A DNA stretch of 64,000 nucleotides from Colletes latitarsis (lineage: Eukaryota; Arthropoda; Insecta; Hymenoptera; Colletidae), in NCBI RefSeq assembly GCF_051014445.1, contig NW_027488366.1, forward strand, positions 26,678,001-26,742,000. Reading direction: 5' to 3'. The notes below the pieces were generated by a model. It saw only the letters and a list, made by a program, of their open reading frames with translations, did no database searches and was not told where the DNA came from. Below are positions 39,274 through 51,296 of the stretch, piece after piece. Both the position numbers and the translations under genes were made by a program. Each line of letters begins with the position of its first letter. The first letter of the stretch is position 1.

Positions 39274-41737
39274 TTGCGTTATCCTCAAAAATATTGATAG
39301 AAACCTGGTTTAATCGACTGTTCCAGTGTGGTACCACATTACTACGTGATCCAATCCAGAAATAGCCCAGGATCTAGCCATGAAGTATGAGAAATATGCG
39401 AAAGAATGAGCCTGATGAGAGCAAATCCCAGACCTAACCTAGACATAACATGAAATATTCTCTAAAACATTGATCGAAACCAGGTTTAATTGGCTGTTCC
39501 AGTGTAGTCCCACATTACTACCTGATCCAAACCAGGAAAAACCCAGGATCTGTTCAACAAGTATGTGAAAAACGCGAAAGTATGAGCCTGATGAGGGCAA
39601 ATCCCTGGGCTAACCTAGACCTAACACGCGTTATCCTCAAAAATATTGATCGAAACCTGGTTTAATCGACAGTTTCAGTGTGGTACCACATTACTACGTG
39701 ATCCAATCCAGAAATAACCCAGGATCTAGCCGTGAAGTATGAGAAATATGCGAAAGTATGAGCCTGACGATGGCAAATCCTAGACCTAACGCAGACCTAA
39801 CATGCGTTATCCTCTAAAATATTTATCAAGGCCAGGTTTATTTGATTGTTTCAGTGTGGTCCCACATTAATACGTAATCCAAACCAGAAAAAACCCAGGA
39901 TCCGTTCAACAAGTATGTGAAGAATGCGAAAGTATGAGTCTGATGAGTGAAAATCCCCGGCCTAACCTAGACCTAACATGCGTTATCCTCAAAAATATTG
40001 ATCGAAACCAGGTTTAATGTACTGTTTCAGTGTGGTACCACACTACTACGTGATCCAAACCAGAAAAAACCCAGGATCTGTTTAACAAGTATGTGAAAAA
40101 CGCGAAAGTATGAGCCTGATGAGGACAAATCCCAGAACTATTCCAGACCTATCTTGCGTTATCCTCAAAAATATTGATAGAAACACGGTTTAATCGACTG
40201 TTTCAGTGTGGTACCACATTACTACGTGATCCAATCCAGAAATAGCCCAGGATCTAGCCATGAAGTATGAGAAATATGCGAAAGTATGAGCCTGACGAGG
40301 GCAAATCCTAGACCAAACCCAGACCTGACATGCGTTATCCTCTAAAATATTTATCATGACCAGGTTTAATTGATTGTCTCAGTGTGGTCCCACATTACTA
40401 CGTGATCCAAACCAGAAAAAACCCAGGATCCGTTCAACAAGTATGTGAAGAATGCGAAAGTATGAGTCTGATGAGTGATAATCCCTGGGCTAACCTAGAC
40501 CTAACATGCGTTATCCTCAAAAATATTGATCGAAACCTGGTTTAATCGACTGTTTCAGTGTGGTACCACACTACTACGTGACCCAAACAGGAAAAAACCC
40601 AGGATCTGTTCAACAAGTATGTGAAAAACGCGAATGTATGAGCCTGATGAGGGCAAATCCGAGACCTAACCCAAACCTAACATGCGTTATCCTCTAAAAT
40701 ATTGATCCAAACCAGGTTTAATGGACTGTTCCAGGGTGGTACCACTTTACTACGTGATCCAAAGCATTAAGAACCCTCGATCAGGTCAACATGTATGTTA
40801 AATCTGCGAAGGTATGACCCTGATGAGGGCAAATCCCAGGCCTTACCTAGACCTAACATGCGTTGTCCTCTAAAATATTGATGGAAACCAGGTTTAATTG
40901 ACTGTTTCAGTGTTGTACTTCATTACTACGTGATGCAATCCAGAAAAAGCCCAGGATCTAGCCATCAAGTATGAGAAATATGCGAAAGAATGAGCCTGAT
41001 GAGGGCAAATCCCAGACCTATCCCAGACCTAACTTGCGTTATTCTCAAAAATATTGATCGAAACCTGGTTTAATCGACAGTTTCAGTGTGGTACCACATT
41101 ACTACGTGATCCAATCCAGAAATAACCCAGGATCTAGCCATGAAGTATGAGAAATATGCGAAAGTATGAGCCAGACGGTGGCAAACCCTAGACCTAACGC
41201 AGACCTAACATGCGTTATCCTCTAAAATATTTATCAAGGCCAGGTTTATTTGATTGTTTCAGTGTGGTCCCACATTAATACGTAATCCAAACCAGAAAAA
41301 ACCCAGGATCCGTTCAACAAGTATGTGAAGAATGCGAAAGTATGAGCCTGATGAGGGCAAATCCCAGACCTATCCCAGACCAAACATGCGTTATCCTCTA
41401 AAATATTGATCGAAACCAGGTTTAATCGACTGCTTCAGTGTGGTACCACACTACTACGTGACCCAAACAGGAAAAAACCCAGGATCTGTTCAACAAGTAT
41501 GTGAAAAACGCGAAAGTATGAGCCTGATGAGGGCAAATCCCAGACCTATCCCAGACCTAACTTGCGTTATCCTCAAAAATATTGATAGAAACCTGGTTTA
41601 ATCGACTGCTTCAGTGTGGTACCACACTACTACGTGACCCAAACAGGAAAAAACCCAGGATCTGCTCAACAAGTATGTGAAAAACGCGAAAGTATGAGCC
41701 TGATGAGGGCAAATCCCAGACCTATCCCAGACCTAAC
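39274..41737. repeat. 2,464-bp higher-order repeat, copy 2
   Basis: This is the second tandem copy. It shares the private change tagccgtgaag (39,727) with copy 3 (42,191), where copy 1 has tagccatgaag, and it is otherwise nearly identical to copy 1 outside the patch noted there. Confidence 0.88.
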
Positions 41738-44364
41738 TTGCGTTATCCTCAAAAATATTGATAGAAACCTGGTTTAATCGACTGTTCCAGTGTGGTACCA
41801 CATTACTACGTGATCCAATCCAGAAATAGCCCAGGATCTAGCCATGAAGTATGAGAAATATGCGAAAGAATGAGCCTGATGAGAGCAAATCCCAGACCTA
41901 ACCTAGACATAACATGAAATATTCTCTAAAACATTGATCGAAACCAGGTTTAATTGGCTGTTCCAGTGTAGTCCCACATTACTACCTGATCCAAACCAGG
42001 AAAAACCCAGGATCTGTTCAACAAGTATGTGAAAAACGCGAAAGTATGAGCCTGATGAGGGCAAATCCCTGGGCTAACCTAGACCTAACACGCGTTATCC
42101 TCAAAAATATTGATCGAAACCTGGTTTAATCGACAGTTTCAGTGTGGTACCACATTACTACGTGATCCAATCCAGAAATAACCCAGGATCTAGCCGTGAA
42201 GTATGAGAAATATGCGAAAGTATGAGCCTGACGATGGCAAATCCTAGACCTAACGCAGACCTAACATGCGTTATCCTCTAAAATATTTATCAAGGCCAGG
42301 TTTATTTGATTGTTTCAGTGTGGTCCCACATTAATACGTAATCCAAACCAGAAAAAACCCAGGATCCGTTCAACAAGTATGTGAAGAATGCGAAAGTATG
42401 AGTCTGATGAGTGAAAATCCCCGGCCTAACCTAGACCTAACATGCGTTATCCTCAAAAATATTGATCGAAACCAGGTTTAATGTACTGTTTCAGTGTGGT
42501 ACCACACTACTACGTGATCCAAACCAGAAAAAACCCAGGATCTGTTCAACAAGTATGTGAAAAACGCGAAAGTATGAGCCTGATGAGGGCAAATCCCAGA
42601 CCTATCCCAGACCTAACTTGCGTTGTCCTTTAAGATATTGATCGAAACCAGGTTTAATTGACTGTTTCAGTGTTGTACTTCATTACTACATGATGCAATC
42701 CAGAAAAAGCCCAGGATCTAGCCATCAAGTATGAGAAATATGCGAAAGTATGAGCCTGATGAGGGCGAATCCCAGACCTATCCCAGACCTAACATGCGTT
42801 ATCCTCTAAAACATTAATCGAAACCAGGTTTAATCGACTGTTTCAGTGTGGTACCACATTACTACGTGATCCAAACAAGAAAAAAACCCAGGATCTTGTC
42901 AACGAGTATGTGAAGTGTGCGAAAGTATGAGTCTGATGAGGGCTAATCCCAGACCTAACCTAGACCTAACATGAATTATTCTCTAAAATATTGATCGAAA
43001 CCAGGTTTAATTGACTGTTTTAGTTGTGGTACCACTTTACTACGTGATCCAAAGCATAAAAAACCCTCGATCAGGTCAACATGCATGTTAAAACTGCGAA
43101 AGTATGAGCCTGATGAGGGCTAATCCCAGACCTATCCCAGACCTAACTTGCGTTATCCTCTAAAATAGTGATCGAAACCAGGTTTAATTGACTGTTTTAG
43201 TTGTGGTACCACTTTACTACGTGATCCAAAGCAGAAAAAACACTTGATCAGGTCAACATGCATGTTAAAACTGCGAAAGTATGACCCTGATGAGGGCAAA
43301 TCCCAGGCCTAACCTAGGCCTAACATGCGTTATCTTCTAAAATATTGAGCGAAACCAGGTTTAATTGACTGTTTCAGTGTGGTACCACATTACTACGTGA
43401 CCCAAACCGGAAAAACCCCAGGATCTGTTCAACAAGTATGTGAAAAACGCGAAAGTATGAGCCTGATGAGGGCAAATCCCAGACCAATCCCAGACCTAAC
43501 TTGCATTATCCTCTAAAATATTGATCCAAACCAGGTTTAATGGACTGTTTCAGTGTGGTACCTTTTTACTACGTGATACAAAGCAGAAAAAACCCTCGAT
43601 CACGTCAACATGTATGTTAAGACTGCGAAAGTATGACCCTGATGAGGGCAAATCCCAGGCCTAACCTAGACCTAACATGCGTTGTCCTCTAAAATATTGA
43701 TGGAAACCAGTCTTAATTGACTGTTTCAGTGTTGCACTTCATTACTACGTGATGCAATCCAGAAAAAGCCCAGGATCTAGGTATCAAGTATGAGAAATAT
43801 GCGAAAGAATGAGCCCGACGAGAGCAAATCCCAGACCTAACCTGGACCTAACATGAATTATTCTCTAAAATATTGATCAAAACCAGGCTTAATTGACTGT
43901 TTCAGTGTGGTACCACATTACTACGTGACCCAATCCAGAAATAGCCCAGGATCCAGCCATGAAGTATGAGAAATATGCGAAAGTATAAGCCTGATGGGGG
44001 CAAATCCTAGAGCTAACCCAGACCTAACATGCGTTATCCTCTAAAATATTTATCAAGACCAGGTTTAATTGAATGTTTCAGTGAGGTACCACATTACTAC
44101 ATGATACAATCCAGAAATAGCCTAGGATCTAGCCATGAAGTATGAGAAAAATGCGAAAGTATGAGCCTGATGAGTGAAAATCCCAGACCTAACCTAGACC
44201 TAACATGCGTTATCCTCAAAAATATTGATCGAAACCAGGTTTAATCGACTGTTTCAGTGTGGTACCACACTACTACGTGGCCCAAACAGGAAAAAACCCA
44301 GGATCTTTTCAACAAGTATGTGAAAAACGCGAAAGTATGAGCCTGATGAGGGCAAATCCCAGAC
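41311..44364. repeat. ~3.05-kb block shared at 8,451-bp distance (right copy)
   Basis: This is the partner of 32,860-35,913. It overlaps the end of 2,464-bp copy 2 and partial copy 3, which shows that the 2,464-bp amplification and the larger duplication used the same monomers. It includes the B4 cluster with AACATGCATGTT at 43,078 and 43,255. Confidence 0.85.
41738..42540. repeat. 2,464-bp higher-order repeat, partial copy 3
   Basis: This is nearly identical to copy 2 for about 800 bp. Near 42,540 it changes to the sequence found after 34,080 (gttgtcc with taagatattgatcg), so it leaves the 2,464-bp register and joins the 8,451-bp duplication. Confidence 0.82.
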
Positions 44365-47170
44365 CTAACCCAAACCTAACATGCGTTATCCTCTAAAATA
44401 TTGATCCAAACCAGGTTTAATGGACTGTTCCAGGGTGGTACCACTTTACTACGTGATCCAAAGCATTAAGAACCCTCGATCAGGTCAACATGTATGTTAA
44501 AACTGCGAAGGTATGACCCTGATGAGGGCAAATCCCAGGCCTTACCTAGACCTAACATGCGTTGTCCTCTAAAATATTGATGGAAACCAGGTTTAATTGA
44601 CTGTTTCAGTGTTGTACTTCATTACTACGTGATCCAATCCAGAAATAACCCAGGATCTAGCCATGAAGTATGAGAAATATGCGAAAGTATGAGCCAGACG
44701 GTGGCAAACCCTAGACCTAACGCAGACCTAACATGCGTTATCCTCTAAAATATTTATCAAGGCCAGGTTTATTTGATTGTTTCAGTGTGGTCCCACATTA
44801 ATACGTAATCCAAACCAGAAAAAACCCAGGATCCGTTCAACAAGTATGTGAAGAATGCGAAAGTATGAGTCTGATGAGTGAAAATCCCAGGCCTAACCTA
44901 GACCTAACATGCGTTATCCTCAAAAATATTGATCGCAACCTGATTTAATCGACTGTTTCAGTGTGGTACCACATTACTATGTGATCCAAACCAGAAAAAA
45001 CCCACGATCCGTTCAACAAGTATGTGAAGAATGCGAAAGTATGAGTCTGATGAGTGAAAATCCCCGGCCTAACCTAGACCTAACATGCGTTATCCTCAAA
45101 AATATTGATCGAAACCAGGTTTAATCGACTGTTTCAGTGTGGTACCACACTACTACGTGACCCAAACCGGAAAAAACCCAGGATCTGTTCAACAAGTATG
45201 TGAAAAACGCGAAAGTATGAGCCTGATGAGGGCAAGTCCCAGGGCTAACCTAGACCTAACATGCGTTATCCTCTAAAATATTGATCCAAATCAGGTTTAA
45301 TGGACTGTTTCAGTGTGGTACCACTTTACTACGTGATCCAAAGCAGAAATAGCCCAGGATCCAGCCATGAAGTATGAGAAATATGCGAAAGTATGAGCCT
45401 GATGGGGGCAAATCCTAGACCTAACCCAGACCTAACATGCGTTGTCCTCTAAAATATTGATCCAAACCAGGCTTAATTGAATGTTTCAGTGTGGTACCAC
45501 ATTACTATGTGATCCAAACCAGTAAAAACCCAGGATCCGTTCAACAAGTATGTGAAGAATGCGAAAGTACGAGTCTGCTGAGTGAAAATCCCCGGCCTAA
45601 CCTAGACCTAACATGCGTTATCCTCAAAAATATTGATCGAAACCAGGTTTAATCGACTGTTTCAGTGTGGTACCACACCACTACGTGACCCAAACCGGAA
45701 AAAACCCAGGATCTGTTCAACAAGTATGTGAAAAACGCGAAAGTATGAGCCTGACGAGGGCAAATCCCAGACCTGTCCCAGACCTAAGTTGCGTTATCCT
45801 CAAAAATATTGATCGAAACCTGGTTTAATCGACTGTTTCAGTGAGGTACCACATTACTACGTGATCCAATCCAGAAATAGCCCAGGATCTTGTCATGAAG
45901 TATGAGAAATATGCGAAAGTTTGAGCCTGACGAGGGCAAATCCTAGACCTAACGCAGACCTAACATGCTTTATCCTCTAAAATATTTATCAAGACCAGGT
46001 TTATTTGATTGTTTCAGTGTGGCCCCTCATTACTACGTAATCCAAACCAGAAAAAACCCAGGATCCGTTCAACAAGTATGTGAAGAATACGAAAGCATGA
46101 GTCTGGTGAGTGAAAATCCCAGGCCTAACCTAGACCTAACATGCGTTATCCTCAAAAATATTGATCGAAACCTGGTTTAATGGACTGTTTCAGTGTGGTA
46201 CCACATTACTATGTGATCCAAACCAGAAAATAACCCAGGATCCGTTCAACAAGTATGTGAAGAATACGAAAGTATGAGTCTGATGAGTGAAAATCCCAGG
46301 CCTAACCTAGACCTAACATGCGTTATCCTCAAAAATATTGATCCAAACCTGGTTTAATCGACTGTTTCAGTGTGGTACCACATTACTATGTGATCCAAAC
46401 CGGAAAATAACCCAGGATCTGTTCAACGAGTATGTGAAGTGTGCGAAAGTATCAGTCTGATGAGGGCAAATCCCAGACATATCCCAGACCTAACTTGCGT
46501 TGTCCTCTAAGATATTGATGGAAACCAGGTTTAATTGACTGCTTCAGTGTTGTACTTCATTACTACGTGATGCAATCCAGAAAAAGCCCAGGATCTAGCC
46601 ACCAAGTATGAGAAATATGCGAAGGTATGAGCCTGATGAGGGCGAATCCCAGACCTATCCCAGACCTAACTTGCGTTATCCTCTAAAATATTCATCGAAA
46701 TCAGGCTTAATTGACTGTTTCAGCGTGGTACCACATTACTACGTGATACAATCCAGAAACAGCCCAGGATCTAGCCATGAAGTATGAGAAATATGCGAAA
46801 GTATCAGCCACATGAGGGCAAATCCTAGACCTAACCCAAACCTAACATGCGTTATCCTCTAAAATATTTATCAAGACCAGGTTTAATTGAATGTTCCAGT
46901 GTGGTACCACATTACTACGTGAACCAAACCAGAAAAAACCTAGGATCCGTTCAACAAGTATGTGAAGAATGCGAAAGTATGAGTCTGATGAGTGAAAATC
47001 ACAGGGCTAACCTAGACCTAACATGCGTTATCCTCTAAAATATTGATCCAAACCAGGTTTAATGGACTGTTTCAGTGTGGTGCCACTTTACTACGTGATG
47101 CAAACCGGAAAAAGCCCAGAATCTAGCCATCAAGTATGAGAAATATGCGAAAGAATGAGCCTGATGAGAG

Positions 47171-47698
47171 CAAATCCCAGACCTATCCCAGACCAAACTT
47201 GCGTTATCCTCTAAAATATTGATCGAAACCAGTTTTAATTGACTGTTTCAGTGTGGTACCACATTACTACGTGATCCAAACCAGAAATAGCCCAGGATCC
47301 AGCCATGAAGTATGAGAAATATGCGAAAGTATGAGCCTGATGGGGGCAAATCCAAGTCCTAACCCAGACCTAACATGCGTTATCCTCTAAAATATTGATT
47401 CAAACCCGGTTTAATGGACTGTTTCAGTGTGGTACCACTTTACTACGTGATCCAAAGCAGAAAAAACCCTCGATCACGTCAACATGTAAGTTAAAACTGC
47501 GAAAGTATGACCCTGATGAGTGAAAATCCCAGACCTAACCTAGACCTAACATGCGTTATCCTCTAAAATATTGATCCAAACCAGGATTAATGGACTGTTT
47601 CAGTGTGGGCCCACATTACTACGTGATCCAAACCAGTAAAATCCCAGGATCTGTTCAACAAGTATGTGAAAAACGCGAAAGTATGAGCCTGATGAGGG
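47171..47698. repeat. 528-bp trimer, copy 1, nested inside the 5,637-bp repeat
   Basis: Three-monomer unit. Markers recur 528 bp on: tgtgggcccaca at 47,604 and 48,132, and gggggcaaatccaagtcc at 47,342 and 47,870. The same pair reappears in the second 5,637-bp copy at about 52,808-53,863. Confidence 0.88.
47604..47615. other. Third palindrome version TGTGGGCCCACA
   Basis: The central TA of the dyad is replaced by GC, which again leaves a perfect palindrome. Further copies are at 48,132-48,143 (528 bp on, in the adjacent trimer copy), 53,241-53,252 and 53,769-53,780 (5,637 bp on, in the large duplication). Confidence 0.88.
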
Positions 47699-48226
47699 CA
47701 AATCCCAGACCTATCCCAGACCAAACTTGCGTTATCCTCTAAAATATTGATCGCAACCAGTTTTAATTGACTGTTTCAGTGTGGTACCACATTACTACGT
47801 GATCCAAACCAGAAATAGCCCAGGATCCAGCCATGAAGTATGAGAAATATGCGAAAGTATGAGCCTGATGGGGGCAAATCCAAGTCCTAACCCAGACCTA
47901 ACATGCGTTATCCTCTAAAATATTGATTCAAACCCGGTTTAATGGACTGTTTCAGTGTGGTACCACTTTACTACGTGATCCAAAGTAGAAAAAACCCTCG
48001 ATCACGTCAACATGTAAGTTAAAACTGCGAAAGTATGACCCTGATGAGTGAAAATCCCAGACCTAACCTAGACCTATCATGCGTTATCCTCTAAAATATT
48101 GATCCAAACCAGGATTAATGGACTGGTTCAGTGTGGGCCCACATTACTACGTGATCCAAACCAGTAAAAACCCAGGATCTGTTCAACAAGTATGTGAAAA
48201 ACGCGAAAGTATGAGCCTGATGAGGG
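47699..48226. repeat. 528-bp trimer, copy 2
   Basis: This is the tandem partner of 47,171-47,698. It differs at a few bases, including gatcgcaacc for gatcgaaacc (47,751), ccaaagtag for ccaaagcag (about 47,983), ctatcatgcg for ctaacatgcg (about 48,073) and actggttcag for actgtttcag (48,122). Confidence 0.87.
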
Positions 48227-51200
48227 CAAATCCCAGACCTATCCCAGACCAAACTTGCGTTATGCTCTAAAATATTGATCGAAACCAGGTTTAATCGACT
48301 GTTTCAGTGTGGTACCACATTGCTACGTGATCCAAACCAGAAAAAACCCAGGATCAGTTCAACAAGTATGTGAAAAACGCGAAAGTATGAGCCTGATGAG
48401 GGCGAATCCCAGACCTATCCCAGACCTAACTTGCGTTATCCTCTAAAATATTGATCCAAACCAGGTTTAATGGACTGTTTCAGTGTGGTACCACTTTACT
48501 ACGTGATCCAAAGCAGAAAAAACCCTCGATCAGGTCAACATGTATGTTAAAACTGCGGACGTATGACCCTGATGAGGGCAAATCCCCGGCCTAACCTAGA
48601 CCTAACATGCGTTATCCTCAAAAATATTGATCGAAACCAGGTTTAATCGACTGTTTCAGTGTGGTACCACACTACTACGTGACCCAAACCGGAAAAACCC
48701 AGGATCTGTTGAACAAGTATGTGAAAAACGCGAAAGTATGAGCCTGACGAGGGCAAATCCCAGACCTATCCCAGACCTAAGTTGCGTTATCCTCAAAAAT
48801 ATTGATCGAAACCTGGTTTAATCGACTGTTTCAGTGTGGTACCACATTACTACGTGATCCAATCCAGAAATAGCCCAGGATCTTGTCATGAAGTATGAGA
48901 AATATGCGAAAGTTTGAGCCAGACGAGGGCAAATCCTAGACCTAACGCAGACCTAACATGCTTTATCCTCTAAAATATTTATCAAGACCAGGTTTATTTG
49001 ATTGTTTCAGTGTGGTCCCTCATTACTACGTAATCCAAACCAGAAAAAACCCAGGATCCGTTCAACAAGTATGTGAAGAATACGAAAGTATGAGTCTGAT
49101 GAGTGAAAATCCCAGACCTAACCTAGACCTAACATGCGTTATCCTCAAAAATATTGATCGAAACCTGGTTTAATCGACTGTTTCAGTGTGGTACCATATT
49201 ACTATGTGATCCAAACCGGAAAATAACCCAGGATCTGTTCACCGAGTATGTGAAGTGTGCGTAGGTATGAGTCTGATGAGGGCAAATCCCAGACCTATCC
49301 CAGACCTAACTTGCGTTATCCACTAAAATATTGATCGAAACCAGGTTTAACCGACAGTTTCAGTGTGGTCCCACATTACTACGTGATCCAAACCAGAAAA
49401 AACCCAGGATCCGTTCAACAAGTATGTGAAGAATGCGAAAGTATGAGTCTGATGAGTGAAAATCCCAGACCTAACCTAGACCTAACATGCGTTATCCTCA
49501 AAAATATTGATCGAAACCTGGTTTAATCGACTGTTTCAGTGTGGTACCACATTACTATGTGATCCAAGCCAGAAAATAACACAGGATCTGTTCAACGAGT
49601 ATGTGAAGAAAGCGAAAGTATGAGTCTGATGAGGGCTAATCCCAGACCTATCCCAGACCTAACTTGCGTTATCCTCTAAAATATTTATCCAGACCTGGTT
49701 TCATTGAATGTTTCAGTGTGGTACCACATTACTACGTGATCCAAACCAGAAAAAACCCCAGGATCTGATCAACGAGTATGTCAAGTGTCCGAAAGTATGA
49801 GTCTGATGAGGGCAAATCCCAGAGCTATCCCAGGTCTAACTTGCGATATCCTCTAAAATATTGATCGAAACCAGGTTTAATTGAATGTTTTATTGTGGTA
49901 CCACACTACTACGGGATCCAAACCAGAAAAAACCCAGGATCTCTTCAACAAGTATGTGAAAAACGCGAAAGTATGAGCCTGATGAGGGCAAATCCCAGAC
50001 CTATCCCAGACCTAACTTGCGTTGTCCTCTAAAATATTGATGGAAACCAGGTTTAATTGATTGTTTCAGTGTGGTCCCACATTACTACGTGATCCAAACC
50101 AGAAAAAACCCAGGATCTGTTCAACATGTATGAGAAATATACGAAAGAATGAGCCTGATGAGAGCAAATCCCAGACCTAACCTAGACCTAACATGAATTA
50201 TTCTCTAAAATATTGATCGAAACCAGGTTTAATTGACTGTTTCAGTGTGGTCCCACATTACTACGTGATCCAAACCAGAAAAAACCCAGGATCCGTTCAA
50301 CAAGTATGTGAAGAATGCGAATGTATGAGTCTGATGAGTGAAATTCCCAGGCCTAACCTAGACCTAACATGCGTTATCCTCTAAAATATTGATCGAAACC
50401 TGGTTTAATCGACTGTTTCAGTGTGGTACCACATTACTATGTGATCCAAACCAGAAAATAACCCAGGATCTGTTCAACGAGTATGTGAAGTGTGCGAAAG
50501 TATGAGTCTGATGAGGTCAAATCCCAGACCAATCCCAGACTTAACTTGCGTTATCCTCTAAGAAATTGATCGAAACCAGGTTTAATCGTCTGTTTCAGTG
50601 TGGTACCACATTACTACGTGATCCAAACCAGAAAAAACCCAAGATCAGTTCAACAAGTATGAGAAGAATGCGAAAGTATGAGTCTGATGAGGGCAAATCC
50701 CAGACCTATCCCGGACCTTACATGCGTTATCCTCTAAAATATTCATCCAAACCCGGTTTAATAGACTGTTTCAGTGTGGTACCACACTACTACGTGATAC
50801 AAACCAGAAAAAACCCAGGATCTGTTCAACAAGTATGTGAAAAACGCGAAAGTATGAGCCTGATGAGGGCGAATCCCAGACCTATGCCAGACCTAACTTG
50901 CGTTATCCTCTAAAATATTGATCGAAACCAGGTTTAATTGACTGTTTCAGCATGGTACCACATTACTATGTGACACAATCCAGAAACAGCCCGGGATCTA
51001 GCCATGAAGTATGAGAGATATGCGAAAGTATGAGCCTGCTGAGGGCAAATCCTAGACCTAACCCAAGCCTAACATGCGTTATCCTCTAAAATATTTATCA
51101 AGACAAGGTTTAATTGATTGTTTCAGTGCGGACCCACATTACTACGTGATCCATACCAGAAAAAACCCAGCATCCGTTCAACAAGTATGTGAAGAATTCG

Positions 51201-51296
51201 AAAGTATGAGTCTGATGAGTGAAAATCCCAGGCCTGACCTAGACCTAACATGCGTTATCCTCTAAAATATTGAGCGAAACCTGGTTTAATGGACTG

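Larger units (their letters stand above)
45660..51296. repeat. 5,637-bp higher-order repeat, copy 1 (32 monomers)
   Basis: Every base offset I compared between this block and the next is exactly 5,637 bp (32 x 176 plus 5), for example taccacaccacta at 45,671 and 51,308. The homology begins just before 45,660 and copy 1 ends near 51,281-51,296, where gcgaaacctgg differs from gcgaaaccagg at the end of copy 2. It contains B1, B2, B3 and B4 units and an internal 528-bp trimer duplication (47,171-48,226). Confidence 0.92.

Noticed and set aside
50566..50913. Plus-strand frames of 60-115 codons in family B containing PHYYVIQTRKNPGSVQQVCE
   Set aside because: These are translations of the same monomer stretch around the palindrome and the A-rich run. 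Copies at 50,566 and 56,203 simply reflect the 5,637-bp duplication. Not a gene family.
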